A stretch of 7,521 nucleotides of DNA from Actinomycetota bacterium (GTDB lineage Bacteria > Actinomycetota > Thermoleophilia > UBA2241): the NCBI GenBank assembly GCA_026392265.1, contig JAPLCL010000372.1, positions 1 to 7,521 on the forward strand. Reading direction: 5' to 3'. The notes beneath the pieces were generated by a model. It searched no databases and had not been told where the DNA came from. It worked only from the letters and a program-made list of their open reading frames with translations. Below are positions 1-5,377 of this stretch, in pieces; the stretch's first letter is position 1; every line of letters starts with the position of its first letter. The position numbers and the translations under genes were made by a program.

Positions 1-354
1 GAGCACCTCGTCGGTGAGGTCGTTCTTCTCGGCCGTGTACTTGCCCCTGAGGTGCTCGGGGACGTCCTTCGCCGGCACGGCGCTGGGACGCGTACGCGAG
101 GAGTGGAGGAAGGTGCCGCCGGGGTAGGCATGCCGGTCCACGAGCTCCGCGGTGAGCGGCACGACCCACTCCGAGTTGTCCGCCTCCGCCTCGCGACGCA
201 GCTCCACAAGGCCGGCCCAGCCGCGGCGGACGCCGATGACGTCGAAGCCTTCATGCAGGGCGCGCTGAGTGACGCCCCTGATGGCCGGGTTGAGGCCGGG
301 CACGTCGCCGCCGCCGGTGAGGATGCCGATGCGCCCCTTCTTGGCCTTTTCCAT
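1..354 (-). CDS. pfkA: 6-phosphofructokinase, N-terminal part (cut by window edge)
   Basis: Only the first 118 codons are in the window; the gene runs off the left edge with an open frame. The family phosphorylates fructose 6-phosphate with ATP or pyrophosphate in the cytoplasm. The nucleotide-binding loop reads GGGDVPGLNPAIRG at residues 14-27, the PFK form GGDxPGxN, followed by a GWAGLVE segment at 45-51. GGTFLHSSRT at 79-88 matches the GGTxLGTSR region, with Arg87 in the place of the phosphate-binding Arg and His-Ser replacing the usual Gly-Thr or Gly-Ser. The GGDGS/GGDD motif that tells ATP from pyrophosphate use lies just outside, so the donor cannot be called. The start ATG has AAGGAG upstream with about 6 nt spacing. 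It follows hom after 17 bp and is probably co-transcribed with it. The family is secure; the subfamily is not. Confidence 0.9.
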   Translation of the reverse strand, partial: MEKAKKGRIGILTGGGDVPGLNPAIRGVTQRALHEGFDVIGVRRGWAGLVELRREAEADNSEWVVPLTAELVDRHAYPGGTFLHSSRTRPSAVPAKDVPEHLRGKYTAEKNDLTDEVL

Positions 355-371
355 GATCGTCTCCTTCACAC

Positions 372-1649
372 TCAGGTCTCGCCCTCGACGCGGATGAAGG
401 CGGGCTCGCCCTGGACGTCGGGCAGCGTCTTCATCATGTCGAGAGCAGCGAAGAACTGGGCCTCGCGCACGGGGTGCAGCAGGAGCACGAGCTCGGCGGC
501 GTCGCCGCCGCCCTCCTGCACCATCGAGGCGATGCTCACGCCGTGGTCGCCGAAAAGGGATGCGATCTTGGCCAGCACGCCGGGCTGGTCGCTGACCCGC
601 AGGCGCAGGTAGAAGCTCGATACCATGTCGGCGTCGGCGAAAAACGGCACCTTCTTGTAGCACAGGCAGTTCTGCACGAAGCTGCCCTTGACGGTGTTGA
701 CCACCGAGATGATGTCACCGATGACGGCCGAGGCGGTGGGCACGCTGCCGGCGCCGGGGCCGAAGAGCATGATCTTGTCGAAGGCGTCGCTCTCGAGGAA
801 GACGGCGTTGTAGGCGCCCGTGACCCCGGCCAGGGGGTGCGTACGAGGGATGAACGCCGGGTACACGCGCACGTTCATGCGCCCGTCGATGAGCTTGGCG
901 ACGCCCAGCAGCTTGGCCACGAGGCCGAGGCGCGCGCCGTGGGCGATGTCCGCGGAGGTCACGCCGCTGATGCCCTCGTAGTCGACGTCGTCCAGGCCCG
1001 TGCGGCTGTGGAAACCGATCGAGGCGAGGATGGCCATCTTGGCGGCGGCGTCCTTGCCGCCGACGTCGTCGGTGGGGTCGGCCTCGGCGTAGCCCAGGCG
1101 TTGGGCTTCCTTGAGCACGTCGTCGTAGTCGGCGCCTGTCTCGGCCATGGTGCTAAGCATGTAGTTCGTGGTGCCGTTGACGATGCCGAAGATCGTCTTG
1201 ACCTCGGCGGCCACCAGCGACTCGCGGAGGACCTTGATGACGGGCACGGCGCCGACGGCGCTGGCCTCGAAGCGCAGATGGACGCCGCTCTCTTCGGCGG
1301 CCGCGAACAGCTCGGCGCCGTGCTGCGCCAGCAGCTGCTTGTTGGCGGTCACCACGTTCTTGCCGGCGCGCAGCGCGCGGAGCTGGAAGTCGAGGGCCGC
1401 GCCCACACCGCCGATGAGCTCTACGACGATGTCGATCGCGGGGTCTTCGAGGATGTCCTCGACGCGCGTCGTGAGCAGCGCCCGGTCGAGGCCGGGAGCG
1501 GCGAACTCCGGGTCCCTCTCCAGCACGCGCTTGAGATACACCTGCTTGCCGGTGGCGAGGGTGATGTCGTCGGCGTTCTTCGCCAGCAGCTTGCCGACCC
1601 CGGAGCCGACGGTGCCGTAGCCCAGAAGCCCGATGCCTACCTTGTCCAC
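372..1649 (-). CDS. hom: Homoserine dehydrogenase with C-terminal ACT domain
   Basis: A 425-residue cytoplasmic NAD(P)-dependent enzyme that reduces aspartate semialdehyde to homoserine, the branch point to threonine, methionine and isoleucine. The Rossmann loop is GLLGYGTVGSG at residues 7-17. The family signatures follow: TANKQLLA (101-108, Lys103), FEASAVGAVPVI (128-138), GIVNGTTNYMLS (155-166) and YAEADPTDDVGGKDAAAK (187-204). In the last, Asp200 and Lys204 have the spacing of the catalytic Asp/Lys pair. An ACT domain starts near residue 348 (LRLRVSDQPGVLAKIASLFGDHG), which suggests feedback control by threonine. It is a monofunctional form without an aspartate kinase domain. The start is GTG, chosen because GGAGG sits about 8 nt upstream and the Rossmann strand begins at once. 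It lies 36 bp after lysA and 17 bp before pfkA on the same strand. The usual partners thrC and thrB are not next to it. Confidence 0.97.
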   Translation of the reverse strand: MDKVGIGLLGYGTVGSGVGKLLAKNADDITLATGKQVYLKRVLERDPEFAAPGLDRALLTTRVEDILEDPAIDIVVELIGGVGAALDFQLRALRAGKNVVTANKQLLAQHGAELFAAAEESGVHLRFEASAVGAVPVIKVLRESLVAAEVKTIFGIVNGTTNYMLSTMAETGADYDDVLKEAQRLGYAEADPTDDVGGKDAAAKMAILASIGFHSRTGLDDVDYEGISGVTSADIAHGARLGLVAKLLGVAKLIDGRMNVRVYPAFIPRTHPLAGVTGAYNAVFLESDAFDKIMLFGPGAGSVPTASAVIGDIISVVNTVKGSFVQNCLCYKKVPFFADADMVSSFYLRLRVSDQPGVLAKIASLFGDHGVSIASMVQEGGGDAAELVLLLHPVREAQFFAALDMMKTLPDVQGEPAFIRVEGET

Positions 1650-1685
1650 TGTGGTGCCCTCCGGAGTCGGGGGAAGCTCACCGCG

Positions 1686-3005
1686 TCAGGCGCCCAGCGG
1701 GCGTTGCAGACGCAGAACGTCGTCCCAGGTCTCTCTCACGATGATGACGCGCGCCCGGCCGTCCGCGACCATGACCACGGCCGGGCGCGGCTGGGCGTTG
1801 TAGTTGTTGGCCATTGCGTAGCCGTAAGCGCCGGTGCCCGGCGTGACGAGGATGTCGCCGGGCTCCGGGGGGGCGATGTGCACGTCCCGCACGAGAACGT
1901 CGCCCGACTCGCAGTGCTTGCCGGCGATGGTGACCACGTCCGTCGCCGGCACCTCGGCCTTGCTGGCCAGCATGGCCTCGTACTTGGAGTCGTAGAGCAT
2001 CGGCCGCAGGTTGTCACTCATGCCACCGTCGACGGCCACGTAGGTGCGTACCCCGGGGATGACCTTGACCGTGCCGACGGTGTACGCCGTCACGGCGGCC
2101 TTGCCGGCGATGCTGCGCCCCGGCTCGACGAAGAGCTTGGGCATCACCATGCCGTGACGCGCGGCGCCCTCACGCACCGCGGACACACTGACCTCGGCGA
2201 GCTCGGCGATGGAGCTCGGCTGGTCGGCCTCCGTGTAGCGGATGCCGAGGCCGCCGCCCATGTTGAAGATGCAGCACTCGAAGCCGACGTCGCGCCGCCA
2301 GTCGGCGAGCGCGATGAACAGCACCTCGACCTCGCGGCTGTACGCATCGAGCTCAAAGATCTGCGAGCCGATGTGGGCGTGCACCCCGACCAGCTCGAGG
2401 TGGGCCGCGTCATGGAGGCGGCGCACCGCCTCGGCCGCGCGGCCGTCCGCAAGCCCGAAGCCGAACTTGCTGTCCTGCTGGCCCGTCTGCACGAAGTCGT
2501 GCGTGTTCGGTCGCACTCCGGGCGTGACGCGTACGAGGACCTGCTGGCGCTGCCCGCGCGCGGCGGCACCGGCCTCGAGACGAGCGATCTCCTCGAACGA
2601 ATCGACGACGAAGTGGCCGAGACCGCCGTCGAGCCCGAGCTCGATCTCGGCGACGGACTTGTTGTTGCCGTGGAAGTAGATGCGCTGCGGCGGGAAGGCG
2701 GCGGCGCGGGCGGCGGCCAGCTCGCCGCCGGTGGCGACGTCCAGCGAAAGACCTTCCTGCGCGACGAGCTCGCACATCGCGCGGCAACTGAAGGCCTTGC
2801 TCGCATAGACGATCTCGTAGAGGTCGGTGCGCGCCGCGAAGGCCGCGTGATAGGCGCGGCACTGGTCGCGCAGCGACTGCTCGTCGTAGATGAACAGCGG
2901 CGTGCCGTACTCGCGGGCCAGGTCCACGACGTCGCAGCCGCCGATCTCGAGGTGGCCGGCGGCGTTGTGCGCGGTGGTGTGCGGATAGATGAGCGTGTGC
3001 GTCAC
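1686..3005 (-). CDS. lysA: Diaminopimelate decarboxylase
   Basis: A PLP-dependent, fold-type III decarboxylase that turns meso-diaminopimelate into L-lysine, the last step of the pathway. It is 439 residues long, normal for the family. The PLP lysine is Lys70 in YASKAF. Other motifs are VHAHIGSQI (208-216), the phosphate-binding NMGGGLGI (248-255), EPGRSIAGK (294-302), VDGGMSDNLRP (325-335), the catalytic Cys365 in KHCESGD (363-369) and GAYGYAMANNYN (392-403). The open frame continues far upstream, but the upstream part is low-complexity Arg-rich shadow, and family similarity begins right after the GTG at 3003-3005. TAGGAT lies 8 nt upstream of that GTG; its AGGA could act as a weak ribosome site, or the hexamer as a -10 box of a nearly leaderless transcript. 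hom follows after 36 bp. A 74-bp gap with a hairpin separates it from cobO. Function is certain; the exact start is likely. Confidence 0.97.
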   Translation of the reverse strand: MTHTLIYPHTTAHNAAGHLEIGGCDVVDLAREYGTPLFIYDEQSLRDQCRAYHAAFAARTDLYEIVYASKAFSCRAMCELVAQEGLSLDVATGGELAAARAAAFPPQRIYFHGNNKSVAEIELGLDGGLGHFVVDSFEEIARLEAGAAARGQRQQVLVRVTPGVRPNTHDFVQTGQQDSKFGFGLADGRAAEAVRRLHDAAHLELVGVHAHIGSQIFELDAYSREVEVLFIALADWRRDVGFECCIFNMGGGLGIRYTEADQPSSIAELAEVSVSAVREGAARHGMVMPKLFVEPGRSIAGKAAVTAYTVGTVKVIPGVRTYVAVDGGMSDNLRPMLYDSKYEAMLASKAEVPATDVVTIAGKHCESGDVLVRDVHIAPPEPGDILVTPGTGAYGYAMANNYNAQPRPAVVMVADGRARVIIVRETWDDVLRLQRPLGA

Positions 3006-3039
3006 GGCGGCAATCCTACCATCCCGCGCAGACCCGGCA

Positions 3040-3069
3040 GGCGCGCCGGGCCAGCGAGCCCGGCGCGCC
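3040..3069 (-). terminator. 12-bp perfect hairpin between cobO and lysA
   Basis: The arms GGCGCGCCGGGC (3040-3051) and GCCCGGCGCGCC (3058-3069) pair perfectly around a 6-nt loop, starting 10 bp after the cobO stop codon. In the transcribed direction the second arm is followed by TGCCGGG, not by a T run, so it is not a classical intrinsic terminator. It could be a U-less terminator, a 3' end stabiliser, or a processing point in a longer hbd-cobO-lysA-hom-pfk transcript. The structure is seen directly; the role is inferred. Confidence 0.5.
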
Positions 3070-3079
3070 CCCCGACCTG

Positions 3080-3637
3080 CTAGAACTCGATGCCGGCGCG
3101 CGCCTCGACGCCGGCGTCGTAGTAGTGCTTGAGCGGCCGCATCTCGGTGACGAGGTCGGCCGCCGCCACAAGCTCTTCCGGCGCGCGGCGGCCGGTCATC
3201 ACGAGCTCTACGGCGGGCGGCTTCGCGGCCATCATGGCGAGCACGTCGTCCACGGGGACCAGCTCGAAGAACACGGCCGTCATCAGTTCGTCCAGGACGA
3301 CGAGGTCGTAGTCGCCGCCGTCCACCAGTGCCCGAGCCTTGGCGAGACCCGCGGCCGCCGCGGCGAGGTCCTCTTCCGAGGCCTCGCCCTTGAACACCCA
3401 GTGGTCGAGCCCGCACTGCTGGACCGGCACGCCGAGCTTCGTCAAGGTCACGATCTCGCCCCAGCTGGGATCGGACTTCATGAACTGCAGGACGGTCGGC
3501 CGCAGGCCCTGGCCGAGGGCGCGGACGATGAGCCCCAGAGCGGCCGTCGTCTTGCCCTTGCCGTCGCCGGTGTAGATCTGCACGTACCCTTGGCGCGAGG
3601 CGGTCATGCCGTCATCGCGCGGCGCGTCACTTCCCAT
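3080..3637 (-). CDS. cobO: Cob(I)alamin (corrinoid) adenosyltransferase, CobA/CobO/BtuR family
   Basis: This 185-residue cytoplasmic enzyme transfers the 5'-deoxyadenosyl group of ATP to reduced cobalamin to make adenosylcobalamin, in B12 synthesis or salvage. The P-loop is GDGKGKTT at residues 24-31, in the YTGDGKGKTTAALGL context diagnostic for the family. LVVLDEL (112-118) is the Walker B-like strand, ELVMTGR (144-150) is the next signature, and the C-terminus DLVTEM...GVEARAGIEF is typical. The start at 3637 overlaps the end of the upstream dehydrogenase by 11 bp. A second ATG at 3607 (residue 11) is equally close to the conserved part. Neither has a good ribosome site, so translation may be coupled to termination of the upstream gene. 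The family is secure; whether it serves de novo synthesis or salvage cannot be told, as no other cob genes are visible. Confidence 0.95.
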   Translation of the reverse strand: MGSDAPRDDGMTASRQGYVQIYTGDGKGKTTAALGLIVRALGQGLRPTVLQFMKSDPSWGEIVTLTKLGVPVQQCGLDHWVFKGEASEEDLAAAAAGLAKARALVDGGDYDLVVLDELMTAVFFELVPVDDVLAMMAAKPPAVELVMTGRRAPEELVAAADLVTEMRPLKHYYDAGVEARAGIEF

Positions 3638-4481
3638 AGTCGAAGAACCCGGCGCCGCTCTTGCGCCCCAGCTTACCGGCGGCGACCAGCTCGCCGAGGA
3701 TCTCGGCGGGCCGGTACCTGGCGTCGCACAGCTCGCGCTCGAGGGATTCGAGGATCGCCTTGGTGGTGTCGAGGCCGACGATGTCGGCGACGGCCAGCGG
3801 CCCCATGGGCCAGTTGGTGCCGAGCTTCATGCCCGTGTCGATGTCCGCGGCGCTGGCCACGCCTTCGGCCAGCGCGTGGGCGGCGTCGTTGATCATCGGG
3901 AACAGGATGCGATTGACCACGAAGCCGGGTGAGTCGGTGACCGTGATCGGCGTCTTGCCGACCGCTTCGGCGAAGGAGCGGGCCGCGGCCAGCGTCTCGT
4001 CGGCGGTCTCGCCGCCTTTGACCACCTCGACCAGGGCCATGACCGGGACGGGGTTGAAGAAGTGGATGCCCACGAAGCGGGCGGGGTCGGTCACGAAAGC
4101 CGCCAGCTTGGTGACCGAGAGGCTCGAGGTGTTGGTGGCGATGATGGCGTCGGCGCGCAGAGTCACGGAGGCGCGCGCGAAGAGGTCCTCCTTGATGGCC
4201 ATGACCTCGGGCGCGGCCTCGATGAAGAGGTCGGCGTCGGCGCCGGCGGCCATCTCGGTGCTCGTCGTGATACGTGCCAGGGCGGCGTCGCGCGCGGCCG
4301 CCTCCAGGCGGCCCTTGTCGACCATGCGGCCGAGGCCCTTCTCGATGCCGGCCAGGCCGCGCTGGATGAACTCGTCGGCGACGTCGATCATCACGACGTC
4401 GAGGCCGGCGACGGCCGATACCTGGACGATGCCGGCGCCCATCTGGCCGGCGCCGGCGACAAGCAGTTTCTTCACAGTCAC
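3627..4481 (-). CDS. hbd: 3-hydroxybutyryl-CoA dehydrogenase (3-hydroxyacyl-CoA dehydrogenase family)
   Basis: A 284-residue stand-alone NAD(P)-dependent enzyme that interconverts 3-hydroxyacyl-CoA (typically 3-hydroxybutyryl-CoA) and the 3-oxoacyl-CoA, in butyrate-type or beta-oxidation chemistry. The Rossmann loop is VAGAGQMGAG (8-17). The active-site set is complete and correctly spaced: Ser119 in NTSS, His140 in GIHFFNP, Glu152 in VEVVKG and Asn190 in GFVVNR. MGPL (226-229) and GRKSGAGFFDYGK at the C-terminus are family signatures. The start is GTG at 4481, with GGAGGAGG ending 5 nt upstream; a second GTG two codons in is less well spaced. No enoyl-CoA hydratase, thiolase or acyl-CoA dehydrogenase is nearby, so the pathway and physiological direction are open. 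It overlaps cobO and diverges from the DUF1638 gene. The symbols paaH and fadB2 are used for close relatives. Confidence 0.95.
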   Translation of the reverse strand: MTVKKLLVAGAGQMGAGIVQVSAVAGLDVVMIDVADEFIQRGLAGIEKGLGRMVDKGRLEAAARDAALARITTSTEMAAGADADLFIEAAPEVMAIKEDLFARASVTLRADAIIATNTSSLSVTKLAAFVTDPARFVGIHFFNPVPVMALVEVVKGGETADETLAAARSFAEAVGKTPITVTDSPGFVVNRILFPMINDAAHALAEGVASAADIDTGMKLGTNWPMGPLAVADIVGLDTTKAILESLERELCDARYRPAEILGELVAAGKLGRKSGAGFFDYGK

Positions 4482-4561
4482 GAGGTCCTCCTCCGTTCAA
4501 GCGCGCGGGCCGCGCAGGCCGCCGGCGTCGCGACGACAGTGCCTTCGGCAAAGCGCTGCTC

Positions 4562-4590
4562 ATGGTACCGCACCACGACAGGACCATCAC
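4562..4590 (-). promoter_or_regulatory. Putative promoter of the hbd-cobO operon
   Basis: On the minus strand GTGATG (complement of 4585-4590) and TACCAT (complement of 4562-4567) are 17 bp apart. This would give a leader of about 75 nt before the hbd GTG. The -10 hexamer is identical to the one on the opposite strand because both lie in the outer inverted repeat. The -35 match is poor. Confidence 0.3.
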
Positions 4591-4604
4591 GGTCCTGTTA
4601 CCAT
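4575..4604 (+). promoter_or_regulatory. Putative promoter of the DUF1638 gene, possibly leaderless
   Basis: ACGACA (4575-4580; GACA matches the -35 consensus) and TACCAT (4599-4604) are separated by 18 bp. A start six bases after the -10 box falls on the A of the ATG at 4611. No Shine-Dalgarno sequence precedes that ATG. Both facts fit a leaderless mRNA, which is common in high-GC Gram-positives. The hexamers are weak matches and this is unproven. Confidence 0.4.
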
Positions 4605-4610
4605 GAGTCC

Positions 4611-5279
4611 ATGGATACCCCACCCAAGATCATCAGCTGTGAGGTCCTGCGCAACGAAGTCGAGCGCGTGAACCCGGGGTACGAGGTCGAGTTCTTCGAG
4701 GGCGCGTTGCACGACTATCCCGACAGGCTGCGCACGGCCGTCCAGGAGCGTATCGACGCGACTCCCGGCGCGCGCGACATCCTCCTGTGCTGCGGTCGCT
4801 GCAGCAATGGCACGGCCGGCCTGAAGGCCGGCCCGCACCGCCTCAAGCTCCCGGCCGTCGACGACTGCATCTCGCTGCTCCTCGGTTCGAAGCAGCGCTA
4901 CCTCGAGGAGCACGGCCGCCAGCCCGGCACCTACTACTACACGCGCGGCTGGATCGACTTCATCGACGACCCGTACAAGGAGTACCTCAAGATCCTGCCC
5001 AAGTGGGGGGAGGAAAAGGCGGCGCGCGTGGCGCGCCTCATCATGGAGCACTACACGCGGCTCGCGGTGATCGAGACCCCGGGCGTCGCCGCCCTCGAAG
5101 ACAAGCGCGCGTACCTCGAGACCGTGAGCGCCTTCTACGACCTGCCGCTCGAGCGCCTCAGCGGCTCGCTGCGCTTCCTCGAGAAGCTCATGAGCGGCCC
5201 GCACGACGAGGAGTTCCTCATCGTCGAGCCCGGCGACGTGCTCGAAGAATCCCGCTTCTGGGCGTTGGCCCAAGCCTGA
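4611..5279 (+). CDS. DUF1638-family protein, possibly linked to corrinoid methyl transfer
   Basis: A 222-residue soluble protein, the only plus-strand gene in the window. It starts with IISCEVLRNEV (7-17), has a Cys-rich segment LLCCGRCSNGTAGLK (58-72) and PAVDDCISLLLGSK (81-94), and continues with YYYTRGWIDF (108-117). This arrangement fits the DUF1638 family: an early Cys, a conserved Cys/Gly-Asn-Gly loop, a D-D-C segment, then a TxGW motif. Five cysteines (10, 60, 61, 64, 86) could bind a metal. There is no signal peptide or membrane segment. DUF1638 genes are known from loci of corrinoid-dependent methyltransferases, such as those for methylamines, but I know of no settled biochemical role. 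The corrinoid protein 2 kb away and cobO on the other side agree with that setting. The ATG is chosen because family-like sequence begins at once and a possible promoter abuts it. An open frame extends upstream but is hbd antisense. Confidence 0.8.
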   Translation: MDTPPKIISCEVLRNEVERVNPGYEVEFFEGALHDYPDRLRTAVQERIDATPGARDILLCCGRCSNGTAGLKAGPHRLKLPAVDDCISLLLGSKQRYLEEHGRQPGTYYYTRGWIDFIDDPYKEYLKILPKWGEEKAARVARLIMEHYTRLAVIETPGVAALEDKRAYLETVSAFYDLPLERLSGSLRFLEKLMSGPHDEEFLIVEPGDVLEESRFWALAQA

Positions 5280-5289
5280 GCCCGTGTGG

Positions 5290-5313
5290 CTCGCGGTCGC
5301 TGAACTCCGCGAG
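5290..5313 (+). terminator. Candidate terminator hairpin after the DUF1638 gene
   Basis: CTCGCGG (5290-5296) pairs with CCGCGAG (5307-5313) around a 10-nt loop, beginning 11 bp after the stop codon. No T run follows. Its place right after a gene, in a 98-bp gap between convergent genes, is the main argument. Weak support. Confidence 0.35.
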
Positions 5314-5328
5314 GCGCGCGCCATTGAC

Positions 5329-5359
5329 GGCGGCGGCACCCACTTCGTCGACCGCCGCC
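5329..5359. terminator. Second stem in the convergent gap
   Basis: GGCGGCGG (5329-5336) pairs with CCGCCGCC (5352-5359) around a 15-nt loop, between the ends of the convergent DUF1638 and DUF1844 genes. It lies 18 bp past the end of the minus-strand gene and could help stop transcription from either side. Simple GGC repeats pair easily by chance in such GC-rich DNA. Confidence 0.25.
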
Positions 5360-5377
5360 CCGAGCCCTACGGCGCGC

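Larger units (their letters stand above)
4559..4607. promoter_or_regulatory. Divergent control region with nested inverted repeats
   Basis: Two inverted repeats lie between hbd and the DUF1638 gene. The outer one is CTCATGGTA (4559-4567) with TACCATGAG (4599-4607), 9 bp perfect. The inner one is ACAGGACC (4578-4585) with GGTCCTGT (4591-4598), 8 bp perfect around the loop ATCAC. Read outward, each end carries TACCATGAG, so possible -10 boxes (TACCAT, of TAnnnT form) face both genes with the inner dyad between them. This is the layout of an operator that could control both directions. The repeats are directly visible; the binding protein and the effect are unknown. The rest of the gap (4482-4558) shows only the hbd leader and ribosome site. 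Confidence 0.6.

Noticed and set aside
474..3083. 869-residue plus-strand open frame
   Set aside because: It is antisense to hom and lysA, both with full catalytic motifs. The translation is His/Asp/Val/Gly/Ala-rich low complexity, as expected from GC-rich codon mirror effects, and matches no family.
3006..3416. In-frame N-terminal extension of lysA
   Set aside because: The extension is Arg-rich, overlaps cobO in the same direction, and family similarity starts only after the GTG at 3005.
4062..4610. In-frame upstream extension of the DUF1638 gene
   Set aside because: It is antisense to hbd and crosses the control region; the conserved DUF1638 start is at the ATG at 4611.
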